27,258 bases of DNA, from the NCBI GenBank assembly GCA_045631425.1, contig JAZQUR010000057.1:1-27258 (forward strand), read 5' to 3'. Below the pieces are notes generated by a model, which was not told the DNA's origin, did no database searches, and saw only the letters and a program-made list of their open reading frames with translations. Made by a program: the position numbers and the translations under genes. Source of the DNA: Treponema_I sp045631425. Lineage in GTDB: Bacteria > Spirochaetota > Spirochaetia > Treponematales > Treponemataceae. This document shows positions 1 to 8,308 of this stretch, piece by piece; positions within the stretch are counted from its first letter, which is position 1, and each line of letters begins with the position of its first letter.

Positions 1-2121
1 ATAATAAAATGATTTATATTCCTTAATAAACGATTGTCTAAAGTTTTCAGAATTGTCATTTATGTGTTTGACACTTCCTAATATATAGTCAGTAAGTAAA
101 TTTTCAACGTCTTTTGATAATAAAATGTCTTTTGACTCCCACTCTTTATTTATATTTGGAAATTTAAATGAAGACGAACTTACAATAGATGTAAGTAAGT
201 TATCGGAAACTTGCTCAAATTCAATGCCAAATAAGCCTTTTTTGCTAAGAAAAACATATGAAATATTACTTGCCCCAAGCTTTATTTCAACAACCACAGA
301 ATAAGAACTCTTAGTATTATATGGAAAGTTACGAATGCCTTCGTCAAGAAAAGAAATATAGCATTTCCATTCTTCAATATTCTCTGCATTCTTATCCTTC
401 TTTATTTTATCCACCTTAAAGGTCACGTTTTCAAATTTATTTGTTACTCGGATATTTTTATTAGTAGTTAATTCCTTAATAGTAATATTTATAGACGAAT
501 TTTGCCCTATATAATTACCAGGAACAATGAATATGTTGTTTTTTGTCCAAGAACCTTCTGATGAAGCTGTTACTCGCGCTTTATCTGCGAGTATAGATAC
601 TTCGTCTTCACTGTTAGTACAAAATTTTTGTAATAAAATATCCCTATACTTAATTTTGTATTCGTTAATAAAAGTAGTTTTAAAATCATCAGAATGTTTT
701 TCAATATCAGAATTTGTTTCTTTTACCAAATTTAATAAGAGAGAATCAATTGGAATTGATTTTATATCTGTCTGATTCACATACGTAGTCTCTAATTGAG
801 GGAAAATAAATACATCTGAAAGAATATTTTTTATCTTTTCTTTTTCAGTTTGAGGTTTATTTAATTCATCAAAAAGTGCATAAAGTAATTCACAGTTCAA
901 AATTAAAGGCTCACTAATTGGATATAATTCAGTTTCTTTGGATTTCTGAAGTTGCTTTATCACTTCCTTATCTTCTTTAGTTGCGGTATCAGGAATTTCA
1001 ATAGGACTCAAATAATTTGCTGTCATTACCTTTTGTATATCTGCATATCTTCTTACTGCATCAAAACAAATACTATAAGCCTCTTCTAAATATTTTACTT
1101 TTTTTGTTTTTTTGTACAACTGAACACAAGTTTGAGCTACAAAATATCTTATTTCCCAATCAGTCTCTTTTGTATTCCCTTTTATAGTTAAATCAATATC
1201 ATTCTTAGATTGAAATAAATATTTTTCAATATATTTTTCATAATTATTTGGATATACTTTTTGAGCGGCTACAATTACTAATGGTAAAACCCTTGCGTAA
1301 TCATAATCTTTTCTGAATATTTTCACATTATTTTTTTCAAAATTTTCAATTGCAGTTAAACATTCTTTATATTGCCCATTTTCATAGTAAGCTTTAACTA
1401 AAGCTAAATAGTATAATCCAAAATACTTATAGTTTTTTTTACTCTCTTCTCGTTCAAAAAAAGCAATTTTTGAATCTAAGTTTTCTTTACTATTTTCAAA
1501 TGAAAACTCTCTTAACATATCTGTTGTTAATGTATCTTCTGCTTTTACATTATTATCCCGAATATATCGACCTTTATATTCCCAAGTTGATTGAGATAAT
1601 TTATGTAACTCTTCCATCTGCTTATCATCTAATTCCCACCCCTTTTCTAGAAATTCAATATTTGCATCGTTTTTTGCACTTGTATAATTTGAAATAGAAC
1701 TAACTGCAGTTGACGCAAGTGTCATAAGCATAGTTGCTGGATCTTTCGATTGTACAACCGATAATAAATATAAAGGATTTGGAATAGCATTTTTTATTGC
1801 CTGAGTTTGTTTATTTTCATATAAAAATTCTATTCTATCTCTTTGAGTTTCAATCATACGTAACTTAAAAATATTATTACGCATATTAATTAAACTAGTT
1901 TGAGTACCTTCATCAATTTTGTCTTCAAGGACATTATTTTCTATTTGGTTATATATATCTTCAAGATATAATCGATTATTTTTTTGTGATTGTATATCAT
2001 AAGACAAATATGTCACATAATTTAAAATAGCCAAGTCTGCCTTCTCTTTTTCAGTCATTTGAGCAAATAAAGAAAAAGAGAAAGTAATACAGATAAAAAG
2101 AAAACTAAATAGTTTTTTCAT
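1..2121 (-). CDS. Exported TPR-like protein of unknown function, 3' end cut by window edge
   Basis: A single open frame of 707 codons runs from ATG at 2121 to the first base of the window with no stop, so the C-terminus lies outside. The N-terminus is a classic signal peptide: MKK, then a long Phe/Leu/Ile-rich core, ending SLFAQ, which suggests cleavage by signal peptidase I and export to the periplasm or beyond. The rest is Lys/Glu/Asn-rich and mostly helical. Around residues 190-340 helix pairs of the YYLALVKAYYENGQYKEC type look like TPR or solenoid units. The last visible part is richer in beta-prone segments. AGGAG lies 7 bases before ATG. The next gene upstream (2195-3451) is on the same strand with a 73-base gap, so the two may be cotranscribed. 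I do not recognise a family. The call of an exported solenoid protein is inference. Confidence 0.8.
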   Translation of the reverse strand, partial: MKKLFSFLFICITFSFSLFAQMTEKEKADLAILNYVTYLSYDIQSQKNNRLYLEDIYNQIENNVLEDKIDEGTQTSLINMRNNIFKLRMIETQRDRIEFLYENKQTQAIKNAIPNPLYLLSVVQSKDPATMLMTLASTAVSSISNYTSAKNDANIEFLEKGWELDDKQMEELHKLSQSTWEYKGRYIRDNNVKAEDTLTTDMLREFSFENSKENLDSKIAFFEREESKKNYKYFGLYYLALVKAYYENGQYKECLTAIENFEKNNVKIFRKDYDYARVLPLVIVAAQKVYPNNYEKYIEKYLFQSKNDIDLTIKGNTKETDWEIRYFVAQTCVQLYKKTKKVKYLEEAYSICFDAVRRYADIQKVMTANYLSPIEIPDTATKEDKEVIKQLQKSKETELYPISEPLILNCELLYALFDELNKPQTEKEKIKNILSDVFIFPQLETTYVNQTDIKSIPIDSLLLNLVKETNSDIEKHSDDFKTTFINEYKIKYRDILLQKFCTNSEDEVSILADKARVTASSEGSWTKNNIFIVPGNYIGQNSSINITIKELTTNKNIRVTNKFENVTFKVDKIKKDKNAENIEEWKCYISFLDEGIRNFPYNTKSSYSVVVEIKLGASNISYVFLSKKGLFGIEFEQVSDNLLTSIVSSSSFKFPNINKEWESKDILLSKDVENLLTDYILGSVKHINDNSENFRQSFIKEYKSFYY

Positions 2122-2194
2122 AAGTATCTCCTAATAAATAACGCTTAATATTAACTAACCTTCCAACTGAACTTTTTTGAAAACAATCATATTA

Positions 2195-3451
2195 TTAAAG
2201 CTTTTCTGACTCTTCTAAAGTAGATTCTCGTCTTCTCCAAAGGCTCTTTGCTCCATTAGCAGCAAAATCGACATTTATATCCATAGTCATTAACTTATTC
2301 TTATAATTTATTTTTGCACTTGTTATTTTTTCTAGTTTTTCACCGTCTAATTGGGAAAGTAATATTCCAACCATTGTTTGATAAAGTCCATTCGTAACAT
2401 CAGAATTCATGAGTTCAACAGACTTTTCTATCAACATATCTTCGGTCTCATGCAGAATCAATTTCTCCACACATTTTGAATGAATAATCTCAGATACTTC
2501 ATCTGCGTCCTGTCTGTTTAAGTTTCCAATCACGTTCCAATAAAAACGTGCCTTATTATCCCATTCGTCACTACTGTTATTATACCAGTTAAAAGCATCA
2601 TTCCTATTATCTGCGGAGAATTTCAAATTACATATAATATCAATATTACAGTTTCTAAGAAAATCTAGTTCCGCTTTTGAAGATTTACACGAAAAAAGTT
2701 TTTTTATTAAATCTATTATTAATGAAACCTTAATTTTATTATTGTCTTCCAATACATTTCTAATCATTTTTTCAGGAATAGCTTTATCACTAGGGAAATT
2801 TTCCATATATCTTGTTAATATATTTATATCATTTACGAGGTTAAAAATATCTTGGTAAAGATAAAATTCTTCTAGTTGATTATCGCATGAAAGAGTTCGC
2901 TCTAATAAAATGAATCCAATTTCATTTAGTTTTTCTTTTATTCTTTCTTTTATCCCAAAACATCCTTCATCATTTGAAAACTTAAATATATCTTGACACA
3001 TTTTAATAAAAGTGTTTCTTATCTCAGAAACAAACACTTCTTTACCATAATTTAATAAACAAAAATCTTTATAAAAAGACATTAGTTCATCTTCGATTAT
3101 ATAAAACTTCTCCTCAAGTGATTTAAGTCTGTTATTTTTCTTTTCCTCTTTTCTGCCATGCTTTTTACTTGTTTTTTTGTTATATTTAACTTCGGTTTCA
3201 GAACTTTCTGTTGTATGTTTGACTATAGTTTGAGTAGAGATTGGATTTTTTTCTTGATTTTTTCCTTCATTAAGTTTTCTATATTTATTTTTAAAGCTAT
3301 CAAATTTTTTATGGAAAATCTTATTTACTTCTGGCAAATAATTACAACCTTTTGCTAACGCCTTCTTCATCTTTCCGTTTTTATGAGTTTTAATTATTGC
3401 TTTCTTGTTTTCTATAGATATTATTTCTCTTGAGTATTTTGTCTCATCCAT
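2195..3451 (-). CDS. Hypothetical protein with basic N-terminus, 418 aa
   Basis: I do not recognise this protein. The start at 3451 is supported by GAGGAGGGG just upstream and by a promoter at 3486-3515. Residues 1-120 are strongly basic and low in complexity, rich in Lys and Asn, and include a KKHGRKEEKKNNR stretch that could bind nucleic acid or be a disordered linker. Residues 120-400 are predicted mostly helical, alternating Leu/Ile with charged residues, without a signal peptide or membrane segment, so it is probably cytoplasmic. The C-terminus (RRRESTLEESEKL) is charged. It is followed on the same strand by the exported protein ending at the window edge. No catalytic motif is visible. 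Confidence is high that it is a gene and very low for any function. Confidence 0.75.
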   Translation of the reverse strand: MDETKYSREIISIENKKAIIKTHKNGKMKKALAKGCNYLPEVNKIFHKKFDSFKNKYRKLNEGKNQEKNPISTQTIVKHTTESSETEVKYNKKTSKKHGRKEEKKNNRLKSLEEKFYIIEDELMSFYKDFCLLNYGKEVFVSEIRNTFIKMCQDIFKFSNDEGCFGIKERIKEKLNEIGFILLERTLSCDNQLEEFYLYQDIFNLVNDINILTRYMENFPSDKAIPEKMIRNVLEDNNKIKVSLIIDLIKKLFSCKSSKAELDFLRNCNIDIICNLKFSADNRNDAFNWYNNSSDEWDNKARFYWNVIGNLNRQDADEVSEIIHSKCVEKLILHETEDMLIEKSVELMNSDVTNGLYQTMVGILLSQLDGEKLEKITSAKINYKNKLMTMDINVDFAANGAKSLWRRRESTLEESEKL

Positions 3452-3485
3452 ACACCCCTCCTCAATAAAATATTACATCTCTCCA

Positions 3486-3515
3486 ATTATACACCCACAA
3501 ATATTAATCTGTAAA
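3486..3515 (-). promoter_or_regulatory. Sigma-70 promoter for the 418-aa gene
   Basis: On the minus strand TTTACA (3515-3510) and TATAAT (3491-3486) are separated by 18 bases, preceded by TG at the extended -10 position. The start codon at 3451 follows about 35 bases downstream. Confidence 0.5.
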
Positions 3516-3600
3516 AATTTCCATTACTAAAAATCGTAAAATCTTCTAATAATTACAATTGTATAACTCGTAATCGTTTTAGGCTGAATCATGTATTTGA

Positions 3601-3634
3601 TAGAGGGTCAATCATTCACACGATTGCCCCTCTA
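3601..3634. repeat. Long inverted repeat, possible terminator of the FlhA-like gene
   Basis: TAGAGGGTCAATC and GATTGCCCCTCTA form a 13-pair stem with one mismatch around an 8-base loop. It lies 21 bases past the stop of the minus-strand gene at 3655. Neither strand shows a clear U-run after the stem, so it may be a 3' stabilising hairpin and not a full intrinsic terminator. Confidence 0.45.
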
Positions 3635-3654
3635 ACATTAGTAGGTTTCATCCC

Positions 3655-4392
3655 CTAAAATTGAACAAAATCAACGCCATTCCGTTTGCTTTTTTTGTCT
3701 TCTACCTCTTGCTTCGCCACGCAACACAACGCCAAATCGAAAATAACAATAGGAACCAAACACAACACAAAACTAACGCCACTTGAAAAACTAACAATAT
3801 TTACCGCTTCATATAGTGACAAGCTTTTTTGAAAAACGCCTATCAAACATCCTCCGACCATGGAAACTAAATAAAGAATTACAATCACTACAGATATCTT
3901 TGAGGATACTAAATCTGCAAGGCTACTCAAAGAAGCATAAAAATCACATTCTTTATAAATATCATCTTTCTGTTCACTTGCTTCTTCAAAACTCATTTCT
4001 CGGGAACGAAGTTTATCATCAAGATACCTAATCTTTTGAGGAAGTTTTTCTAAAACATTGTCTGCCCTTTTTTTGGTAATGGACTTAGTACGTCTGAAAA
4101 AAATTATATATACAAAAATATATATACCAACAACCACAAGAATATTCAGAATGTGTCCAAAGTTTAGAAAATCTAAAAAACTGAAAATTGTATCTTCCTT
4201 AAAAGTGAGTATATCTTTTGCAAATAAAATCGCAAAAACAAAATCATATAGCATCACTAGAAAATTAAAGTCATTTATATTCTCAATTTTATTGTTTTTA
4301 CTTGCCAATAAAGAAAAAAGAAAATGTGATAAAATTAAGGCTATTCCAATCGCAAAAATAGCAAGAAAAATCAAATATAGACCAAATTCCAT
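3655..4392 (-). CDS. Small membrane protein derived from FlhA/LcrD (FHIPEP family) core, 245 aa
   Basis: FlhA is the large export-gate protein of the flagellar and type III secretion systems (about 690 aa). Residues 108-218 here follow the FlhA cytoplasmic loop and the membrane helices after it. Visible anchors are LPxK followed by an Asp/Leu segment, EEA, then E-x-DFYASL, which corresponds to FlhA ADFYGAM. After these come a hydrophobic helix with GG-LIGV-Q, S-x-x-EA, a Gly-containing SSGVS segment and L-x-P. The protein has about five membrane segments (near 5-30, 45-63, 78-100, 165-187, 200-225) and lacks the large C-terminal substrate-binding domain. Charged positions conserved in FlhA after DFY (Lys of SKF, Asp of GDA) appear here as Asp and Lys. 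GAGGTGAT precedes the ATG, and a palindromic operator sits 47 bases upstream. It is unlikely to be the flagellar FlhA. It may be a repurposed gate or channel, which is inference. Confidence 0.75.
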   Translation of the reverse strand: MEFGLYLIFLAIFAIGIALILSHFLFSLLASKNNKIENINDFNFLVMLYDFVFAILFAKDILTFKEDTIFSFLDFLNFGHILNILVVVGIYIFVYIIFFRRTKSITKKRADNVLEKLPQKIRYLDDKLRSREMSFEEASEQKDDIYKECDFYASLSSLADLVSSKISVVIVILYLVSMVGGCLIGVFQKSLSLYEAVNIVSFSSGVSFVLCLVPIVIFDLALCCVAKQEVEDKKSKRNGVDFVQF

Positions 4393-4438
4393 ATATCACC
4401 TCGAAAATTAATTTCTGATTGAATTATACAAACCTAAG

Positions 4439-4457
4439 TCTATCAAACTATGATAGA
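4439..4457. promoter_or_regulatory. Palindromic operator TCTATCA-N5-TGATAGA, copy 1 (FlhA-like gene)
   Basis: A perfect 7-base dyad around a 5-base centre. On the minus strand TATAAT begins exactly 12 bases after the TTGATA of the dyad, which places the operator over the -35 region of the promoter for the gene starting at 4392. The same dyad occurs at 8264 and 9503. Confidence 0.75.
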
Positions 4458-4460
4458 TGA

Positions 4461-4508
4461 AAAAAAAATAGCGAAAAATCATTACAGAAAGTAAAGCTTC
4501 TTCGCTAT
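4461..4508 (-). terminator. Rho-independent terminator of the RhuM-Fic gene
   Basis: On the minus strand the outer arms ATAGCGAA and TTCGCTAT pair, with an imperfect inner stem closing on a TTTCT loop (4468-4508). A run of eight T follows at once. It lies 62 bases past the stop at 4571 and separates that gene from the operator-promoter of the next one. Confidence 0.8.
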
Positions 4509-4570
4509 CATCAATTGCGAAAATTAACTAATTTAATAGAAGAAAATCGGTGTTTTTCCGCTTTGCTTTT

Positions 4571-5503
4571 CTATTCCTCACTATGCAACATATTCAAAAC
4601 CAATAAGCACATAGTTTCCTTTTCTTCTGGGCGGCTTAGGGCTATCATCAGCGTCATTGCGGCAAGTGTGTTATTATCGATAACAAAATTTTTGTCCTTT
4701 GTGTACAATATCTTGTTTTTATCCAAAAAATACACGAAAAGTGCCGCCGCGATTCTCTTATTTCCATCATTAAAGGAATGATTTTTTACTAGCATATACA
4801 AAAGATTTGCAGCTTTTTCTTGGACTGAAGGATAAATATCTTTTCCACCAAAAGTTTGATAGATTGCCCCTAGTGTTGATTTGAATGAATTATCCTTTTC
4901 GTTACCAAATAAGTCACTTGTTTCTGCAAATTTCATGGAATCAATTATCTTTCGCCCTTCTTCGTAAGTCAGTTTCCAAAGATTTTCAGATTTCTTGTCT
5001 AATGGGGATTTTAGAACTTGATGGTCGTAATCATTTAGAAGTGTTAAACCTTTTGCAAAATAATCTAAAACATTAGCCACACCAGAAATTTCAGAGGCAT
5101 TACTACGAGAAATTATATTGATTACAGTATGGAGTTCATCTAGTCGTTTTTGATTAAGCGCGTATCCTTTTAAGATATATTCTTTTAATACAAAATTTGC
5201 CCATTTTCTAAAAGCGATTGCTTTAGAAGAATTTGTTCGATATCCAACAGACAAAATGATATCAAGACTATAATACATTACGGGCTTGTCTGAATTTGGA
5301 ATGTGCATTTTTTGCACATTGCTTTCTTTATCAACTTCTTCATCTTTAAGAATATTGTTTATGTGTCGCAAAGCTGTTGTTCTATCAATATCAAACAAGG
5401 AAGCAATTTGGGGTTGGGTTGCCCATACAGTTTGCAACTTTTCATCAATATTAAAAGTTATTTCACTATTTTCTGTCGTATAAATAACAATTTTGTTTTC
5501 CAT
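4571..5503 (-). CDS. RhuM family protein fused to a Fic/Doc domain, 310 aa
   Basis: Residues 1-115 match the RhuM 'virulence protein' type: an N-terminal strand region, the WATQPQIASLFDIDRTTALRH helix-turn-helix-like segment, and the SLDIILSVGYR motif followed by AFRKWAN. Residues 175-275 carry a Fic/Doc fold with the motif HSFNDGNKR (H242 to R250). Fic proteins transfer AMP or another phosphate-containing group to target proteins, and Doc phosphorylates EF-Tu. The NKR ending is nearer to Doc. The catalytic His, the acidic Asp, Asn and Arg are all present, so activity is plausible. I chose ATG at 5503 over an upstream in-frame start because GGAGG lies 9 bases before it and the RhuM homology begins there. 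The gene has its own -10 box and a strong terminator, so it appears to be expressed separately from its operator-bearing neighbours. It may be a self-contained toxin or effector. No antitoxin gene is adjacent. Confidence 0.85.
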   Translation of the reverse strand: MENKIVIYTTENSEITFNIDEKLQTVWATQPQIASLFDIDRTTALRHINNILKDEEVDKESNVQKMHIPNSDKPVMYYSLDIILSVGYRTNSSKAIAFRKWANFVLKEYILKGYALNQKRLDELHTVINIISRSNASEISGVANVLDYFAKGLTLLNDYDHQVLKSPLDKKSENLWKLTYEEGRKIIDSMKFAETSDLFGNEKDNSFKSTLGAIYQTFGGKDIYPSVQEKAANLLYMLVKNHSFNDGNKRIAAALFVYFLDKNKILYTKDKNFVIDNNTLAAMTLMIALSRPEEKETMCLLVLNMLHSEE

Positions 5504-5533
5504 TTGAACAACCTCCAAGGTCAAAATTATTCT

Positions 5534-5539
5534 ATTATA
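5534..5539 (-). promoter_or_regulatory. -10 box for the RhuM-Fic gene
   Basis: TATAAT on the minus strand lies 30 bases before the chosen ATG. No good -35 match is seen 17 bases upstream. Confidence 0.35.
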
Positions 5540-5611
5540 TAAAACCAGAAAATCCAGACATGCCATGGGATTAATACAATTTGTTTTAGTCTTAAACTTA
5601 AATAATACCCT

Positions 5612-5656
5612 TTTTCACTAAGTTTTTCGGTTTTAGACTGAAAAACTTAGTGAAAA
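5612..5656. repeat. Perfect 17-bp inverted repeat
   Basis: TTTTCACTAAGTTTTTC and its exact complement flank an 11-base loop. The element lies between the stop at 5726 and the RhuM-Fic promoter. The stem is not followed by a T-run on either strand, so it may be an operator or an RNA stabiliser as well as a terminator. Confidence 0.6.
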
Positions 5657-5668
5657 TCTTGTACACGT

Positions 5669-5720
5669 GGAATTTCATCCGAAAAAAATCTATTTTCAAC
5701 AAGTTTTTGGATGAAATTCC
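5669..5720. repeat. Perfect 12-bp inverted repeat beside the previous one
   Basis: GGAATTTCATCC (5669-5680) and GGATGAAATTCC (5709-5720) pair, and with a one-base bulge a further five A-T pairs form. It starts six bases past the stop at 5726 on the minus strand. Probably a 3'-end hairpin of that transcript. Confidence 0.55.
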
Positions 5721-5725
5721 CAAAA

Positions 5726-6937
5726 CTAATTCCCAACATTAATTTCCAAGCATGGCACAAAATCTTCTGTTTTCATTCTTAACAAATCCTGAAAACAATA
5801 AGTTCGGTCATCAATGAAAATCCCGTGCATAAAATAATGGAACGGAATTTTTTGCTGCTCTTCGGAAAGATAGTCACGGTAAAGCTCAAAGTTCCAGTTT
5901 GTATTTTTGCGATGCCAAGTGTCAATGTCTTTATCCTCGGTGTTTGCGTTAGCATGCATTTCGAATGTTCCAAAATACGTGTTTTTCTCTAACATCTTTA
6001 ACATAGGCAAATCTGCAATATCTGTAGGGTGAGTTCTATTTATGTATCGAATCTCTCCATTAATATCAAAATCCTTAAACATCTTATCTGATTTTTGAAG
6101 TACCACAAATTTATCTCGCAACTTGATAATGTTTGCTTTTAACTCATTTGAAACTTTCCAAATTCCATCATTGATTTCAAGGATTTTGTTGATATTTGCC
6201 TCGTTTTTCCAATCAAAAGTTTTATCTAAAAGATAATTTCTAGCAGATAAAACTTGATAGTCTTTTCGCCGATGGTGGATTTTCTCTTCAAAATCAAATA
6301 TTTCATCCTGGTTCATATTTACAGTAACCTTAATTGATGGATAAAAATCCTTAATTGTACACTCTGCTAAATCAAAAAGTGTAAGTGTTTCGTTAAAATA
6401 ATCCATATGAACAAAATATCCAGAATCTGGACCGATATTAAATGAGAATGGTGCCATATAATTTAAGTTTTTTTCATACTCAATTAAGTATTTTGAAAAG
6501 ACTGTAAAATCATTTGTCGCAGAGTCAAATTGCAATTTCCAATGATTAAAATTGGTTTCTTTATCAAGGGCATACCATTTTTTGCGCTTTATCTTCTCAA
6601 ACAAAGAAAGTTCATCATCTTCTCTGTCAAAAAGATCTTTAAAAAAATTTATTTCCCCAATAACTTGAAAATTCTTTAAGCAAGTAAAGCCTTCTTTTTC
6701 TAGTTCAGAAAAGACTTTTGCAACATTTTCCATCTTTTCTTTAAGCTCAAGAACCATTTTTGTCATATCAGCGTTTAATTCGTTGACTTTTCTAAGAACT
6801 TTCTTGTTGCGTAAAAGATTTTTCAAACTTCTCTTGTAGCGATTTTTGATTTTCTCTCTTTTGTATATAGAAAATAATGAAGAAATATCAGATTTCATAC
6901 TCTTTATTTTCCAACGTAATCTATTCCAAAGCTTCAT
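5726..6937 (-). CDS. Hypothetical protein with a tandem internal duplication, 403 aa
   Basis: I do not recognise the family. The start at 6937 is chosen because AGAGGA lies 6 bases before it. An in-frame start further upstream would run deep into the preceding gene. The ORF overlaps the end of the Sel1 gene by 17 bases, so translation is probably coupled. The protein appears to be two copies of one domain, about residues 50-207 and 262-402. Each copy has a helical coiled segment, then GEI followed by an aromatic, an acidic stretch, an aromatic-rich core, a Tyr-Leu/Ile segment before PF-x-F/Y, a Gly after it, and an ending of the form F-x-DL(L/A) then DF-x-P then a V/I-x-V strand. Residues 1-60 are very basic. 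There is no signal peptide or membrane segment. It is likely a partner of the Sel1 protein encoded just upstream. Confidence 0.75.
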   Translation of the reverse strand: MKLWNRLRWKIKSMKSDISSLFSIYKREKIKNRYKRSLKNLLRNKKVLRKVNELNADMTKMVLELKEKMENVAKVFSELEKEGFTCLKNFQVIGEINFFKDLFDREDDELSLFEKIKRKKWYALDKETNFNHWKLQFDSATNDFTVFSKYLIEYEKNLNYMAPFSFNIGPDSGYFVHMDYFNETLTLFDLAECTIKDFYPSIKVTVNMNQDEIFDFEEKIHHRRKDYQVLSARNYLLDKTFDWKNEANINKILEINDGIWKVSNELKANIIKLRDKFVVLQKSDKMFKDFDINGEIRYINRTHPTDIADLPMLKMLEKNTYFGTFEMHANANTEDKDIDTWHRKNTNWNFELYRDYLSEEQQKIPFHYFMHGIFIDDRTYCFQDLLRMKTEDFVPCLEINVGN

Positions 6938-8213
6938 TTGTTTCCTCTTCTTGGTTTTCTTTTTCTTTATCGCCATATCTAATTTCCCACATGGTATAAT
7001 TGTAAAATCGTAACTGATTTTCGTAGGCTTTTTGGCCATCATTTACTTTTTCTAGAAAGTTTTCTTTTGTAATGCCTTTAAAATATGCCTTTGTCCAAGT
7101 GTAGCCTCTCCAATATGCTTTCATCATGTAGTACTTTGCTTTTTCATAATTTTGCTCTGTACCCCATCCGTAGTAATAACATTGGCCAAGCCAAGCGTAA
7201 GCATCTTTGTCGCCGTTTTCTACTGCTTTCACATAATAATTAAAAGCATCTTCCAAAGTACCATCCACCCACGCATTTTGTATAAAGGATGCTTCAGAGG
7301 CAAATGCTTTTACGTATCCTACTTTTGCAGCTTTTGTATGCCATTCATGAGCAATCCATATACCTCTTTTTAGAAAACTTGCTGCATTGAAATATTTTGA
7401 ATATTCATACATGGCTTTTGGATCGCCTTGTAATGCTTTTTCTTTGATTTCTGCAAGGTTGTAAAACTTTTTGTATTTTTTCGCATGTTCAATTTCATGC
7501 TTTTTAAACCATTTTTTTCGAGGAGTTTCTATAGCTTTTTTGATATAGAAAATCCCTCTATTAATTTTTTCACGTTTTAAATATTCCTTACCAATTTCAT
7601 ACATGGCGTCTGGACTTCCGTTTTCGGCGGCGTAAACAAGCATTTTTATGCGTTTATCTTTTATATCTGTTAAAACACCACTGTAATAATCTAACATTCT
7701 GGCACAATTAAAATATCCATCTGTGAAACCTAAATCTGCAACTTGCTTAAAACAATCATAGGAATCATGAAATAGCTTATTTTGTTTTTCTACATAAGGT
7801 TCTAGATATTTTGAATACTCTTCGTGGTTTTCAAAATCCTCGTAGCTTTTGAGTTTGTTTGTTCCATAACGGTCAAATACAGAATCAGCTTCCTTTTCAA
7901 GAAATTTACCTTGAAGGATAAGGGCTTTTGGATTTTTTTCTTTTATCCCCTTCTCTAGCCATCGTTGAAACCTTTTTTTCTGTTGCTCAGTACAATCGTT
8001 TTCGGAGTAGTAGTCTGGAAAATAGGATTCTGCAACTTTTAACTGAGCTGAAACTTTTCCCATTAAAGCAAAGGGATAATTTACGCATAATCTGCAAAAG
8101 GGGAAAAATTTGTTTTCAAAAAAAGGAACAATATTGTATTCAAATTCCCTCTTAAAGTAATTTGGAATTGTGTCAATAAAAAAAACCCAAATGTTTCTTA
8201 AGATTCTATACAT
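6921..8213 (-). CDS. Sel1-repeat protein, 430 aa
   Basis: Residues from about 165 to 405 carry Sel1-like repeats, a TPR-related helical solenoid that acts as a protein-binding scaffold. Examples are AAENGSPDAMYEIGKEYL, GDPKAMYEYSKYF, AVENGDKDAYAWLGQCYYYGWG and the following EKAKYYMMKAYWRG. The N-terminal 50 residues are aromatic and hydrophobic without a clear signal peptide and could associate with the membrane. GGAGG lies 8 bases before the ATG at 8213. The gene has its own promoter with the TCTATCA-N5-TGATAGA operator at 8264-8282, and it leads a two-gene unit with the internally duplicated protein, which overlaps its 3' end. The binding partner is unknown. The placement beside an ankyrin-repeat gene under the same operator suggests a scaffold role in a shared process. 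Confidence 0.85.
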   Translation of the reverse strand: MYRILRNIWVFFIDTIPNYFKREFEYNIVPFFENKFFPFCRLCVNYPFALMGKVSAQLKVAESYFPDYYSENDCTEQQKKRFQRWLEKGIKEKNPKALILQGKFLEKEADSVFDRYGTNKLKSYEDFENHEEYSKYLEPYVEKQNKLFHDSYDCFKQVADLGFTDGYFNCARMLDYYSGVLTDIKDKRIKMLVYAAENGSPDAMYEIGKEYLKREKINRGIFYIKKAIETPRKKWFKKHEIEHAKKYKKFYNLAEIKEKALQGDPKAMYEYSKYFNAASFLKRGIWIAHEWHTKAAKVGYVKAFASEASFIQNAWVDGTLEDAFNYYVKAVENGDKDAYAWLGQCYYYGWGTEQNYEKAKYYMMKAYWRGYTWTKAYFKGITKENFLEKVNDGQKAYENQLRFYNYTMWEIRYGDKEKENQEEETNEALE

Positions 8214-8263
8214 AAAAACCTCCGTGAAATATTTATGTTGTAATCCAATTCTAACAAAACCAC

Positions 8264-8282
8264 TCTATCAATTAATGATAGA
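8264..8282. promoter_or_regulatory. Palindromic operator TCTATCA-N5-TGATAGA, copy 2 (Sel1 gene)
   Basis: A perfect dyad, in fact 8 bases per arm with the flanking C/G. On the minus strand TAGAAT starts 12 bases after TTGATA, the same geometry as copies 1 and 3. The start codon at 8213 is 50 bases away. Confidence 0.75.
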
Positions 8283-8308
8283 GCACTTTTCTTTTTTCCA
8301 GAATTTAT

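Noticed and set aside
61..120. A seventh dispersed-repeat copy (AAATTTTCAACG)
   Set aside because: The match is partial with an extra base, inside a coding sequence, so chance is likely.
1..2121. Short plus-strand frames at 527-775 and 1470-1697
   Set aside because: They are antisense to the long exported-protein gene and lack ribosome-binding sites.
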